A DNA stretch of 64,000 nt, taken from NCBI GenBank assembly GCA_903905455.1, contig CAIVGN010000055.1:34917-98916 (forward strand), written 5' to 3'. Made by a program: the position numbers and the translations under genes. The first letter of the stretch is position 1, and every line of letters starts with the position of its first letter. Origin of the DNA: an uncultured Archangium sp. GTDB lineage: Bacteria; Myxococcota; Myxococcia; Myxococcales; Myxococcaceae. The notes below the pieces were generated by a model. It saw only the letters and a program-made list of their open reading frames with translations, did not search any database and had not been told where the DNA came from. Positions 39,279 to 48,069 of the stretch are shown in pieces.

Positions 39279-39863
39279 ATGGCGCTGGGGGAACTCATCT
39301 CGCGCCTCGAGCGCGACGCGGAAGCCCGGGTCGGTGAGGTCCGTGCGAAGGCGCAGGCGCAGGCCGAGGCCCTGCTCGCCGAGGCGGCGCGGGCCACCGA
39401 GGCCCACCGCGAGCGCGAGCTGGGGGTGCGGCGCGTCGAGCGTCGGGCTCGCCTCGATCGCGAGCTCTCGGAGGCGCGGCAGCGGGCGCACGCCGAGCGG
39501 CTCGTGGGCCAGCACGCGCTGTTGGCGCGGGTGTTCGCGGCCGCGCGCGCGTTGATCCCCGAGGTGGCGGCCTCGCCGGCCTACCTCGAGGCGCTGCCCG
39601 GGCACCTCGCCTTCGCCCTGCGCTACGTGGAAGGCATGCGGGTGGTGGTGCGGTGCGCACCGGCCTTCATCGCGGCATTGCAGCCGGTCAGCGATTCGCG
39701 CGCGGACGTGGTGCTGGTGGAGGACGCGACGCTGCCGCCCGGGGTGCTGATCAGCTCGGCGGACGACTCGGTGTTCATCGACGACACCCTCGGGGCCCGC
39801 CTCACGCGCGCCCAGCCGCGCCTGGCCATCGAGCTCCTCGCCGAGCGGAGGGGCGACCCGTGA
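39279..39863 (+). CDS. atpE: V/A-type ATPase subunit E (peripheral stalk)
   Basis: 194 residues. N-terminal long Arg/Glu/Ala coiled coil (LISRLERDAEARVGEVRAKA...) and C-terminal alpha/beta head ending in DDSVFIDDTLGARLTRAQPR, the usual E-subunit end. Pairs with the H/G product to brace the catalytic head. Separated by six bases from subunit K and overlapping subunit C by GTGA. Unusually GC-rich with many Arg/Ala codons. Confidence 0.88.
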   Translation: MALGELISRLERDAEARVGEVRAKAQAQAEALLAEAARATEAHRERELGVRRVERRARLDRELSEARQRAHAERLVGQHALLARVFAAARALIPEVAASPAYLEALPGHLAFALRYVEGMRVVVRCAPAFIAALQPVSDSRADVVLVEDATLPPGVLISSADDSVFIDDTLGARLTRAQPRLAIELLAERRGDP

Positions 39864-40876
39864 ACGACTTCACGCCCGTCGGCGTTCGCGCGCGCGGCCT
39901 GCTCGCGCACCTCCTCAGCCGGGCCGAGCTCGAGGCCCTGGCCGGGGCCGACGGCCCGTCCCTGGCGCGCGGCCTCGCCCGCAGCGGCCGGTTGCTCGGG
40001 CCGGTGGGGGACACCGCCCAGGCCGCCGAACTCGAGCGCGCCATGCGCGAGACCACGAAGCGCCACCTCGCGACCCTCGCCCGGTGGGACGGCGCGGCGC
40101 CGGTGCTCGAGGTCTTCGCCGCCGACCAGGACCGGCGCAGCGTCCGCGCGCTGCTCCGGGGCGCCCTGCAGGCCGCGCCCACGGAGCGGAGGCTCTCGGG
40201 GCTGGTGCCCACGGCGTCGCTGCCCGAGCGCGTCCTGGCCGAGCTCGCGCGCCAGCCGACCCCCGCCGACGTCGTCGCGCACCTCTTCGCCCTGGGGCAC
40301 CCCGACGCCGATCGGCTGCTCCCGCTCACCGCGAAGAAGGCGCAGCCCGACCTCTTCGCGCTCGACCTGGCGCTGGTGCAGGGCTTCGCCGAGCGGTGCG
40401 TGGGCGTGGCGAAGCTCGGTGACGACCCCCTGCGACAGTTCGTCGCGCACCGCCTCGACCTCTGCAACGCCCAGGCGGCGGTGCTGTTGGGGAACTCCCC
40501 CGACGTCGACGCTGCGTGCTGCTTCGTCGACGGCGGCGTGTGCCTGTCACGGCAGGACTTCCTCGGGGTGGCGAAGGCCGCGACGCCGCGGGACGGGGCG
40601 ATGCTGCTGCGGCGGGCGCTGGCGTCCACCGCGCTGGCCGGGGTGGTGGGCGAAGGCCAGCCCGACGCGAGCACGTTGGAGCGCCAGGGCGTGGTGCTGA
40701 TCCTCGAGGGGCTGCGCCGCGCGACCCGCGAGCAGCCGCTGAGCAGTGCTCCGGTGCTGCTGTTCCTCGCGCGCCTCGACGCCATGGCCCGCGACGTGCG
40801 CCGGTTGTCGTGGGCCGCGGCCCTGGGCGCGCCGGCCGCATTGGTCCGTCCCGACCTGGTGACGCCATGGCGATGA
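39860..40876 (+). CDS. atpC: V/A-type ATPase subunit C (central rotor socket)
   Basis: 338 residues from a GTG at 39860 overlapping the stop of subunit E, with GGAGGGG eight bases upstream. All-helical, begins VNDFTPVGVRARGLLAHLLS and contains three similar helical bundles as in the d/C family. It links the DF axle to the c-ring. Divergent in sequence; assignment rests on composition, length and its E-C-F-A position. Confidence 0.82.
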   Translation: MNDFTPVGVRARGLLAHLLSRAELEALAGADGPSLARGLARSGRLLGPVGDTAQAAELERAMRETTKRHLATLARWDGAAPVLEVFAADQDRRSVRALLRGALQAAPTERRLSGLVPTASLPERVLAELARQPTPADVVAHLFALGHPDADRLLPLTAKKAQPDLFALDLALVQGFAERCVGVAKLGDDPLRQFVAHRLDLCNAQAAVLLGNSPDVDAACCFVDGGVCLSRQDFLGVAKAATPRDGAMLLRRALASTALAGVVGEGQPDASTLERQGVVLILEGLRRATREQPLSSAPVLLFLARLDAMARDVRRLSWAAALGAPAALVRPDLVTPWR

Positions 40877-41205
40877 GCTCCAGCCACCTGGTGCGCGTGG
40901 TGTGCCGCCCGGCGCAGGCCGCGGGCTTCGCGCTGGCGGGCGTGGAGGTGGAGCTCGCCGCGGACGTGGCGCGCGCCGTGGAGGTGCTCAAGCGCCTGTG
41001 CAGTCAGCCGAAGCTGGCCATCGTGCTCGTCGACGCGCAGCTGCACCGGGCGTTGCCCGTGGAAGTACGGCAACGGCTCGACCGCCTCGCGCAGCCCATC
41101 GTCGCGCCCTTCCCGTCGCCCGCGTGGGACGAGGCGGCGGAGGCCGAGGAGTACGTGCTGGAGATTTTGCGACAGGCGATTGGTTACCGCGTGAGGCCCC
41201 GATGA
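40873..41205 (+). CDS. atpF: V/A-type ATPase subunit F (central axle)
   Basis: 110 residues from the ATG at 40873 (ATGA overlap with subunit C); an ATG six bases upstream is possible. Rossmann-like start (VRVVCRPAQAAGFALAGVEVEL), LAIVLVD strand and the C-terminal helix EAEEYVLEILRQAIGYRV match subunit F, which sits on the D axle. Ends with an ATGA overlap on subunit A. Confidence 0.87.
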   Translation: MSSSHLVRVVCRPAQAAGFALAGVEVELAADVARAVEVLKRLCSQPKLAIVLVDAQLHRALPVEVRQRLDRLAQPIVAPFPSPAWDEAAEAEEYVLEILRQAIGYRVRPR

Positions 41206-42977
41206 GCAGCGCTCCGAGTTCGGCGAAGTTGACCCGCGTCGTTGGTGCCCTCGCCGAGGCCAGCGGCATGCGCGCGGCGACGCTCAACGAGTTGGTGCGC
41301 ATCGGCGACGCGGGGTTGTTGGCCGAGGTGCTGCGCATCACCGGAGACCGCGCCACCCTGCAGGTCTTCGAGGAGACGATGGGCGTCAGCCTCGAGGAGC
41401 CGGTGGTGCGCGAAGGTTCGCCGCTCGCGGTGGAGCTGGGGCCCGGGTTGCTCGGCTCCGTCATCGACGGCATCGGCCGGCCGCTGGGGGACCTGGCCAC
41501 GCTCACCGGTGACTTCCTCCTGCCGGGGGCGAACGCGCCCACCATCGATCGCGCGCGGCGCTTCACCTTCGTGCCGGTGGTGGCCCGGGGGGCGCAGGTG
41601 CAGCAGGGCGACGTGCTGGGCACGGTGCTGGAGCGCGGGGGCTTCGAGCACCGGGTCCTCGTGCCGCCCGGCCGGCAGGGGATCATCGCCGGGGTCTTCG
41701 GGGGCGAGCGGGGCATCGAAGACGTGGTGGCGCGCCTGGCTGATGGCACCACGCTGGGGCTCTCGCAGCGCTGGTCGGTGCGCCGGCCGCGGCCCAGCGC
41801 TGCGCGGCTCGACGCCAGCCGGCCCTTCCTCACGGGGCAGCGCATCTTCGACTTCCTCTTTCCCATCGCCGAGGGCGGCACGGTGGCGGTGCCCGGGGGC
41901 TTCGGCACGGGGAAGACGGTCATCGAACAGTCGTTGGCGAAGTACGCCGAGGCCGACGTGGTCGTCTACATCGGGTGCGGCGAGCGGGGGAACGAGATGG
42001 CCGAGGTGCTGCACGAGTTCGCGCGCCTCAAGGACCCGCGTCATGGCCGCGCGGTGCTCGATCGCACGGTCCTGGTGGTGAACACCTCGAACATGCCCGT
42101 CGCGGCGCGCGAGTCGTCGGTCTACCTGGGCCTGACCATCGCCGAGTACTTCCGCGACCAGGGCTACCGCGCGGCGGTGATGGCCGACTCGCTCTCGCGC
42201 TGGGCCGAGGCGCTGCGGGAGATCGGCTCGCGGCTTCAGGAGATGCCCGGCGAAGAGGGCTACCCCACGTACCTCGCCAGCCGCGCGGCCAAGCTGCACG
42301 AGCGCGCGGGCCGGGTGACGTGCCTGGGCGCGCCGAAGCGCGAGGGCTCGGTGACCTTGATCAGCGCGGTCTCCCCGCCCGGGGGCGACTTCTCCGAGCC
42401 GGTCACCCAGTCGTGCTTGCGCGTGGCCGGGGCCCTCTGGGCGCTGGACCCGGAGCTCGCGCACCAACGCCAGTTCCCCGCCGTCGACTGGCACACCAGC
42501 TACAGCCTCTACTCCGACGACATGGGGCGCGCCTTCGACGCCACCGTCGACCCCGACTGGTCGAAGGCGCGCGGGGCGGTGCTCGATCTCCTCCAGCGGG
42601 ACGCCGAGCTGCGCGAGGTGGCGAGCGTGGTGGGCCCCGAGGCCCTCGAGGACAAGGACCGGCTGCTGCTCCAGGCGGCGGCCATCGTGCGCGAGGTGGT
42701 GCTGGGACAGAGCGCCTTCGACCCCAACGACGCCTACTCGCCGCCGGCGAAGACGTACCGGTTGGCGCGCGCCTCGCTCGACCTCTTCGAGGCCGGCAAG
42801 GTCGCCCTCGGCAGGGGCGCCACCTTCGCCGAGCTGGAGCTGGCCCCCGTGCGCCGCGCCCTGGCCACGCTGCGCGACGCGCCCGCGGGTGACGTCGAGG
42901 TGAAGGCCGCCGAGGTCAAGGCACGCATCGCCAGCCTGTGGCGCGGCGCGCGGTCCGAAGCGGGAGGCACGTCATGA
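41202..42977 (+). CDS. atpA: V/A-type ATPase catalytic subunit A
   Basis: 591 residues. Order: N-terminal barrel, the non-homologous insertion typical of A subunits (about 95-185), nucleotide-binding domain with P-loop GGFGTGKT near residue 235 (commonly GPFGSGKT), GERGNEM containing the catalytic Glu, Walker B VMADSLSRWAEA, and the C-terminal helical bundle ending around 585. Hydrolyses or makes ATP in the A3B3 head. Overlaps subunit B by ATGA. Confidence 0.95.
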   Translation: MSSAPSSAKLTRVVGALAEASGMRAATLNELVRIGDAGLLAEVLRITGDRATLQVFEETMGVSLEEPVVREGSPLAVELGPGLLGSVIDGIGRPLGDLATLTGDFLLPGANAPTIDRARRFTFVPVVARGAQVQQGDVLGTVLERGGFEHRVLVPPGRQGIIAGVFGGERGIEDVVARLADGTTLGLSQRWSVRRPRPSAARLDASRPFLTGQRIFDFLFPIAEGGTVAVPGGFGTGKTVIEQSLAKYAEADVVVYIGCGERGNEMAEVLHEFARLKDPRHGRAVLDRTVLVVNTSNMPVAARESSVYLGLTIAEYFRDQGYRAAVMADSLSRWAEALREIGSRLQEMPGEEGYPTYLASRAAKLHERAGRVTCLGAPKREGSVTLISAVSPPGGDFSEPVTQSCLRVAGALWALDPELAHQRQFPAVDWHTSYSLYSDDMGRAFDATVDPDWSKARGAVLDLLQRDAELREVASVVGPEALEDKDRLLLQAAAIVREVVLGQSAFDPNDAYSPPAKTYRLARASLDLFEAGKVALGRGATFAELELAPVRRALATLRDAPAGDVEVKAAEVKARIASLWRGARSEAGGTS

Positions 42978-44380
42978 GCCCCATGCGGGTGGCGCGCACG
43001 TACCGGGGGGCGCGGGCGGCGGCGGGGCCGTTGGTGTACCTGAACGGTGCGCAACGCGCGGCCCTCGGTGAGTGGGTGACCATCACCGCGCCGGGGCAGG
43101 CGCCACTGCGCGGACAGATCATCGACGCGGGGGAACAGCTGAGCGTGGTGCAGGTGCTCGAAGACACGCTGGGGCTCGCGCCCGCGGGCGTGGAGATCGC
43201 GCTCACCGGCGAGCTGGCCAACGCGGTGGTGGGCAAGGAACTGCTCGGGCGCGCGCTCAGCGGGGCCGGAGACCCGCGCGATGGCTTGCCGCCGCCCATC
43301 GGTGAGGCCCTGCGGCCGTTGTGGGGGGCGCCGCTGAACCCCACGCGCCGGCTTCCACCCTCGGACTTCATCGAGACCGGCATCTCGGCCATCGACGGCA
43401 TGAACACCCTGGTGCGCGGCCAGAAGCTGCCGGTGTTCTCCGGCCCCGGGCTGCCCGCGCTGGAGCTGGCCGCGACCATCGTGGAGAACGCGCGCGCGCC
43501 GCGAGGCGAGCCCTTCGCCGTCGTGTTCTGCGGCATCGGCATCACCGAGCGCGAGACGCGCACCTTCCTCGACCGGTTCGCGGCCTCGGGCGCGCTGGAG
43601 CGCAGCGTGCTGTACCTGAACCAGGCGCAGGACCCGACCATCGAGCGGCTGCTCGCGCCGAGGCAGGCGCTGGCGTGCGCGGAGCACCTCGCCTTCGTGC
43701 ATGGGCTCCACGTGCTGGTGGTGCTCGCGGACATCACCCACTACTGCGAGGCCCTGCGCGAGGTGGCCGCCGCCCGCGAGGAGGTGCCCGGCCGGCGCGG
43801 CTACCCCGGGTACATGTACACCGACCTCGCCTCGCTCTTCGAACGCGCCGGGGTGGTGAAGGACAAGCCGGGCTCGGTGACGCAGTTGCCGATTCTCACC
43901 ATGCCCGACGACGACATCACCCACCCCATCCCCGACCTCACCGGGTACATCACCGAGGGGCAGGTGGTGCTCTCGCGCGAGCTGCACCGGCGCGGCATCT
44001 TCCCGCCCATCGACGTGCTGCCTTCCCTCTCGCGGCTGATGAACGCGGGCATCGGCAAGGACCGCACGGTGCCCGAACACCGCAAGTGGGCCGACCAGCT
44101 CTACGCCATCTACGCGCGGGGCCGCGAGGCGCGGATGATGGTGGCCATCGTGGGGGAAGCGGGGCTCTCTCCGGCCGATCGCCGCGCGCTGGAGCTGACC
44201 GAGTCGTTCGAGCGCGAGCTGGTCCACCAGGGCCCGAAGCGCCGCACCATCCAGGAGACCCTCGAGGCGGGGTGGCGGCTCATCGACCGGGTGCCGCGCG
44301 AAGACCTGCTCAAGCTGTCCGACGAGCTGCTCGCCACGCGGCAGGCCCAGCGCGACGAAGCGCAACACAAGGGGGCGTGA
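42974..44380 (+). CDS. atpB: V/A-type ATPase non-catalytic subunit B
   Basis: 468 residues from the ATG at 42974. Nucleotide-domain landmarks: FIETGISAIDGMNTLVRGQKLPVFSGPGLP, where the P-loop is degenerate as expected for B, then GIGITERE and LADITHYCEALREVA. A GYPGYMYTDLA segment and the C-terminal helices complete the fold. Forms the A3B3 hexamer with subunit A. Four bases separate it from subunit D. Confidence 0.95.
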   Translation: MSPMRVARTYRGARAAAGPLVYLNGAQRAALGEWVTITAPGQAPLRGQIIDAGEQLSVVQVLEDTLGLAPAGVEIALTGELANAVVGKELLGRALSGAGDPRDGLPPPIGEALRPLWGAPLNPTRRLPPSDFIETGISAIDGMNTLVRGQKLPVFSGPGLPALELAATIVENARAPRGEPFAVVFCGIGITERETRTFLDRFAASGALERSVLYLNQAQDPTIERLLAPRQALACAEHLAFVHGLHVLVVLADITHYCEALREVAAAREEVPGRRGYPGYMYTDLASLFERAGVVKDKPGSVTQLPILTMPDDDITHPIPDLTGYITEGQVVLSRELHRRGIFPPIDVLPSLSRLMNAGIGKDRTVPEHRKWADQLYAIYARGREARMMVAIVGEAGLSPADRRALELTESFERELVHQGPKRRTIQETLEAGWRLIDRVPREDLLKLSDELLATRQAQRDEAQHKGA

Positions 44381-44383
44381 GCC

Positions 44384-45019
44384 ATGCCCATCGTCGCCAC
44401 GCGCTCGAACCTCGTGAAGCTGCGAAGGCGGCTCGAGCAGGTGCAGAAGGGCGCGGCGCTGCTGCGGCGCAAGCGCGAGTCGCTGGTGGCGGAGTTGTTC
44501 AGCCGCGCGCGGCCGGCCATCGACAGCCGCAAGACGCTCGAGACGCAGTCCCGCGCCGCGTACCGCTCGTTGCTCGCGGCCCTCAGTGCTGACGGCACCG
44601 ACGCGCTCACCGCCATGGGTTGGCCCGCGCGGGAGTTGATGGTGGACCTCGAGCCGGTGGAGGTGTGGGGGCTGCACGCGGTGGAGTTGGCGCAGCCGCC
44701 GACGGTGGTGCGCAGCCTCGCGGCGCGGGCCGTGGCTCCGGGCCCCGGTGACGCCGCCCCGGTGACGGCCGCGGCGGACTTCGAGCGGCTCATCGAGTTG
44801 GTGCTCGAGGCGACGCCCCGGGAGTTCCTGATGCGCCGGCTGGGGCACGAGCTGTCGCGCGCCACGCGGTTGGTGAACACCCTCGAGCAACGGGTGGCCG
44901 TGGGGCTCACCTCGGACCTCTCTCACATTCGCCGCACGCTCGAGGAGCGCGAGCGCGAAGAGCACTTGCGCCTCAAGCGCCTCATCGCGAGAAGAAAGAC
45001 ACAACCGGTCGAGCACTGA
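44384..45019 (+). CDS. atpD: V/A-type ATPase subunit D (central axle)
   Basis: 211 residues. Antiparallel coiled-coil protein: N-terminal helix (ATRSNLVKLRRRLEQVQKGAALLRRKRESL) and C-terminal helix (ATRLVNTLEQRVAVGLTSDLSHIRRTLEEREREEH), the signature of subunit D, which rotates inside the A3B3 head. Last gene of the operon; the 43-bp repeat copy 3 starts four bases after its stop. Confidence 0.92.
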   Translation: MPIVATRSNLVKLRRRLEQVQKGAALLRRKRESLVAELFSRARPAIDSRKTLETQSRAAYRSLLAALSADGTDALTAMGWPARELMVDLEPVEVWGLHAVELAQPPTVVRSLAARAVAPGPGDAAPVTAAADFERLIELVLEATPREFLMRRLGHELSRATRLVNTLEQRVAVGLTSDLSHIRRTLEEREREEHLRLKRLIARRKTQPVEH

Positions 45020-45023
45020 ATCG

Positions 45024-45066
45024 CCCTCGCCCTGCGACAGCGGGGAGAGGGCCGGGGTGAGGGGCC
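45024..45066 (-). repeat. 43-bp GC-rich interspersed repeat, copy 3
   Basis: Matches copy 2 (20936-20978) at 39 of 43 positions and copy 1 (1796-1838, reversed) closely. It fills the gap between the ATPase operon stop and the convergent HD-domain gene. Its GCGGGGAGAGGGCC core and GC-rich ends could form a stem and might act in transcription termination. Confidence 0.75.
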
Positions 45067-45081
45067 GATGCTTCTCGCCCT

Positions 45082-45936
45082 TCAGTCGAGCTCGTCCCCC
45101 GGCGCCGGCAGGCACGCAGGCCGGGGGTGCTCCAGCAGATACGCCAGCGCGGCGGCCTTGAACGCGGGCACGTCCTTGACCTGCTTCCAATCAACGCCGT
45201 CGAGGAACTGCTTGCTGTGGGTGACCAGGGCGCCCCCGCACTCCTTCGCGGCCGGGGTGAGCAGGGTCTGGTGCGCGTCGTTGACGCTCTTCCACGCGCT
45301 GTCCCGCCCGGAGAGCGCCGAGTCTTCGATGGGCTCGCGCTCGAACTCCGGGTTCTTCTGGCGCAGCTCGACGACCTTCACCACGCCGTCGACGGTCATC
45401 AGGTCGAGCATGTCGATGTCGTAGAGCACCTTCGCCTCGAGGCTCGCGGGCGGAGGGTAGGTGCGCTGGCAGAACTTGGTCATGAAGCGTGCGTCGCCCC
45501 AGGTGTCGTTGTGACCGCAGGGGCCCATGTGCTCGACGATGGCCGCGGACACGCGCTGCGCGAAGCCGGTGCTCTTGCCGAGCGCGGGCAGCACGGTGAG
45601 GGCCCAGGCGCCGCCCTCGCTGCCGTGGTTGCAGAAGCGCTCCTTCGGCTCGCCCTGGCCGTCCTCCTTGGTCGCGTCGTGGAGCAGGGCAGCGGCGTGC
45701 ACCACGTGGACGTCGGCCTTCGCGGCCTCGGCGAAGGGCGCAGCGAGGAAGTACAGCCGCCGCATGTGCAGGTGGTTGGGGCCGCCCTTCTTCACGCGCT
45801 CGAGGGTCTTCTCCACGACGTGCCGGGCGTCGGCGGTGCTCAGTTCGTCGGGCGAGGGGCGCCGCAGTCGCGAGGCGCCGAAGACCAGGGCGAAGGCGAA
45901 GACTCCGAGAGTGGCTGCACGGGCGCCGCGAGACAT
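45082..45936 (-). CDS. Exported HD-domain phosphohydrolase-like protein
   Basis: 284 residues. An N-terminal hydrophobic stretch (AATLGVFAFALVFGASRL) suggests export or membrane anchoring. HD superfamily features: HLHMRRLY (about residues 55-62) and HAAALLHDATK (about 80-90), with a later VEHMGPCGHND, which together could bind one or two metals. HD proteins cleave nucleotides or other phosphates in the cytoplasm, so an exported version is uncommon; the substrate is unknown. Downstream of an SDR gene on the same strand. Confidence 0.75.
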   Translation of the reverse strand: MSRGARAATLGVFAFALVFGASRLRRPSPDELSTADARHVVEKTLERVKKGGPNHLHMRRLYFLAAPFAEAAKADVHVVHAAALLHDATKEDGQGEPKERFCNHGSEGGAWALTVLPALGKSTGFAQRVSAAIVEHMGPCGHNDTWGDARFMTKFCQRTYPPPASLEAKVLYDIDMLDLMTVDGVVKVVELRQKNPEFEREPIEDSALSGRDSAWKSVNDAHQTLLTPAAKECGGALVTHSKQFLDGVDWKQVKDVPAFKAAALAYLLEHPRPACLPAPGDELD

Positions 45937-45945
45937 GGGCGCACC

Positions 45946-46824
45946 CTACGCTGCTCCCCCGGCGCGCGCGTCACTGGCGGCCGCGATGACGTCCATGACG
46001 CGGCGCCGGTTCGCCGGGTCTTCCACGGTGCGATGGAGCTTCAGCGGCCGGCAGTGGGTGTCGAGCGCGCGGCCGCCGACGCCTTCCAGTTCCTCGGCGA
46101 GGGCCGCGTGCACGCTCGAACGCGAGGCCTTGCGCGCGCTCTTGCCTCCGTCCTCCCGGGTCAGCAGCGCGAACAGCGGGAAGAACGGGCGCATCAGCCA
46201 GGGCATCGACGCGGGGGTCACTGAGCGGGTCATCGCGGTCGACGCCTGGCCCGGGTACACGATGGTGACGAAGACGCCATGAGGGGCGAGCTCAGAGGCC
46301 AGTTCGAGGCTCATCGCCTCCAGGCCGCGCTTCGAGTGGCTGTAGGAGTTGAGTCCATCGAAGCCCCGCTCGCACTGGAGGTTCTGGACGTCGAGCGCGC
46401 TGCCGGCGCTGCCGCCGGTGAGGTTCACCACCCGGGCCGGCCGCGCGGCCTCGAGACACGGCAGCAGCCCGCGCGTGAGCAGGCAGGGCATGACCACGTT
46501 GGTGGCGAAGCCCAGCTCGAGCCCATCTGAGGTGCGGGTCAACGCGGTGGGGAAGGCGCCCGCGTTGTTGATGAGCACGTCGATGCGCGGGAACCGGGCC
46601 GAGAGCTCGGCCACCAGGGCGCGGGTTCCGGCGACGGTCGAGAGATCCCCCAGGGCCAGCTCGAGGTCGCTGCGACCACTGTCGCGGCGCAGGGTCTCGA
46701 GGGCCGCCTCACCGCGCGTGCGATCTCGGCCGGTGATGACCACGCGGTCGCCGCGGCGCGCGAGCTCCAGGGACGTCTGGTAGCCGATGCCAGCGGTTCC
46801 GCCCGTGACGATGATGGTCTTCAT
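45946..46824 (-). CDS. Short-chain dehydrogenase/reductase
   Basis: 292 residues from the ATG at 46824. Classical SDR: cofactor loop TGGTAGIG (residues 8-15), DLSTV, NNAG, catalytic Ser in NLTGGSAG and YSHSK carrying Tyr and Lys, then PGQASTAM. The substrate pocket cannot be read; it resembles retinol-dehydrogenase-like reductases in its long C-terminus. Twelve bases downstream of the NAD-binding gene and likely in one MarR-controlled operon. Confidence 0.87.
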   Translation of the reverse strand: MKTIIVTGGTAGIGYQTSLELARRGDRVVITGRDRTRGEAALETLRRDSGRSDLELALGDLSTVAGTRALVAELSARFPRIDVLINNAGAFPTALTRTSDGLELGFATNVVMPCLLTRGLLPCLEAARPARVVNLTGGSAGSALDVQNLQCERGFDGLNSYSHSKRGLEAMSLELASELAPHGVFVTIVYPGQASTAMTRSVTPASMPWLMRPFFPLFALLTREDGGKSARKASRSSVHAALAEELEGVGGRALDTHCRPLKLHRTVEDPANRRRVMDVIAAASDARAGGAA

Positions 46825-46836
46825 GGTGCGCTCCGC

Positions 46837-47478
46837 TCAGGCGCCGGTGAGGGTGGGGGTGCGCAACGCTCCGTGGTCCTTGCCGAGTTGCTCGACCATC
46901 CACCACGCCACGTCGGACCGGCGGATGCGCGCCGTGAGCGGAAAGTTCGGGATGACCTTCACCTGGCGCGTCGGTTCGCCGTCGCTCAGGCCCGTCGGCC
47001 TGGCGCAGCACCAGTCGAGCCCACTGGCGGCGTAGACCTGCTCCATGAGCTCGAGGTCCGCGTACATGCGGCCGATGGTCGTGGCGGCGATCATGAAGCG
47101 CATCATGAGGTTGAGGCCCGGGGCGCTGTCGCCCACGCCCGAGGCGCTCACCGCGATGACCTGGCGGACCCCGTGCGCCTTCATGGCCGTCACCAGCAAG
47201 CGCGCGGTCGCGGAGGTGAGGTCGGGGGGCGAGGACAGGGCGCTGAAGGGGTTGGGGCTGACACGCTTGAGCCCCAGCGCCGACAGCACCGCGTCTTGTC
47301 CTTCGACGAGCGCGTCGAGGCAGCCTGGCCGGGACAGGTCATCGACGACCAGCTTCACCCCTGCGGGGACCTCCATCGGAGCGCGGGAGAGGCAGGTGAC
47401 GTCATGGCCAGCCGCCGCCGCGAGGCCCACGAGGTACTTGCCGACGCCGCCAGATGCTCCGAGAACGAGGACGCGCAT
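46837..47478 (-). CDS. NAD(P)-binding atypical SDR (NmrA/ BVR-B-like)
   Basis: 213 residues from the ATG at 47478 with AGGA seven bases upstream. Begins MRVLVLGASGGVGKYLV (GxxGxxG), DDLSRP, then a VIAVSASGVGD strand and a C-terminal DVAWWMVEQL helix. Atypical SDR related to NmrA-like or biliverdin reductase B-like NAD(P)H reductases or redox sensors. Divergent from MarR across 84 bp carrying a GCACGC/GCGTGC palindrome, so probably its direct target. Confidence 0.82.
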   Translation of the reverse strand: MRVLVLGASGGVGKYLVGLAAAAGHDVTCLSRAPMEVPAGVKLVVDDLSRPGCLDALVEGQDAVLSALGLKRVSPNPFSALSSPPDLTSATARLLVTAMKAHGVRQVIAVSASGVGDSAPGLNLMMRFMIAATTIGRMYADLELMEQVYAASGLDWCCARPTGLSDGEPTRQVKVIPNFPLTARIRRSDVAWWMVEQLGKDHGALRTPTLTGA

Positions 47479-47493
47479 GTGTTTTCCTGGTGA

Positions 47494-47510
47494 GCACGCG
47501 AGATGCGTGC
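47494..47510. promoter_or_regulatory. Likely MarR operator (GCACGC-N5-GCGTGC)
   Basis: Perfect 6-bp inverted arms separated by GAGAT in the 84-bp gap between the divergent NAD-binding and MarR genes. Symmetric sites between a MarR gene and its neighbour typically repress both. Positions from sequence; function inferred. Confidence 0.45.
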
Positions 47511-47562
47511 GCGCGCACATAGTTGGCCCACGAACGTCGCGTCGTCAATGCAGGAGCAGGGA

Positions 47563-48069
47563 ATGAACGAACTTCTCAACGAACTCGAGCGGGCCGCCTG
47601 GGGCGGCTTCGTGGGAACCCAGGGCCGGTTGTTCCAGCGCATCGAAGAGGATCTCCGCCAGAACTCGGGCATCACCCACGCGGAGTTCGAGGTGCTGCTG
47701 CGCCTGCGCTTCGCCGAGGGCGGGCGACAGCGACTCCAGGACCTGGCCGCCGCGAGCCTCCTTTCGAGGAGCGGCACGAGCCGCGCGGTCGGCCGGTTGG
47801 TTCGTGCGGGCCTCATGTCGCGCGTCGACGCGGAAGAAGACGGCCGGGGCGCCTACGCGGTGCTGAGCGCGGCCGGGAAGAAGCGCTTCGAGCGCGCGGC
47901 GGGGCACCACCTGGCCCTGGTGCGGGCGCAGTTCCTGAGGCACTTCTCGGTGGAGGAGCTGAAGGTGCTCGCCGGTTTCTGGCGGCGCCTCAAGGCCGCC
48001 GACCTCGACGCTCCGTCACCGGAGCCGGTCACCGCACGACGGTCTCCGCGCCGTCGAGCGCGGTCTTGA
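47563..48069 (+). CDS. MarR-family transcriptional regulator
   Basis: 168 residues from the ATG at 47563 (AGGAG six bases upstream); frame extends to 47503 without support. Winged-helix core: THAEFEVLLRLRFAEGG, LQDLAAASLLSRSGTSRAVGRLVRAGLMSRVDAEEDGRGAYAVLSAAGKK. Typically a dimeric repressor released by a small phenolic or oxidant ligand. Divergent from the two oxidoreductase genes; 3' end overlaps the convergent GH31 gene by 41 bp. The basic tail TARRSPRRRARS is encoded in that overlap. Confidence 0.88.
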   Translation: MNELLNELERAAWGGFVGTQGRLFQRIEEDLRQNSGITHAEFEVLLRLRFAEGGRQRLQDLAAASLLSRSGTSRAVGRLVRAGLMSRVDAEEDGRGAYAVLSAAGKKRFERAAGHHLALVRAQFLRHFSVEELKVLAGFWRRLKAADLDAPSPEPVTARRSPRRRARS

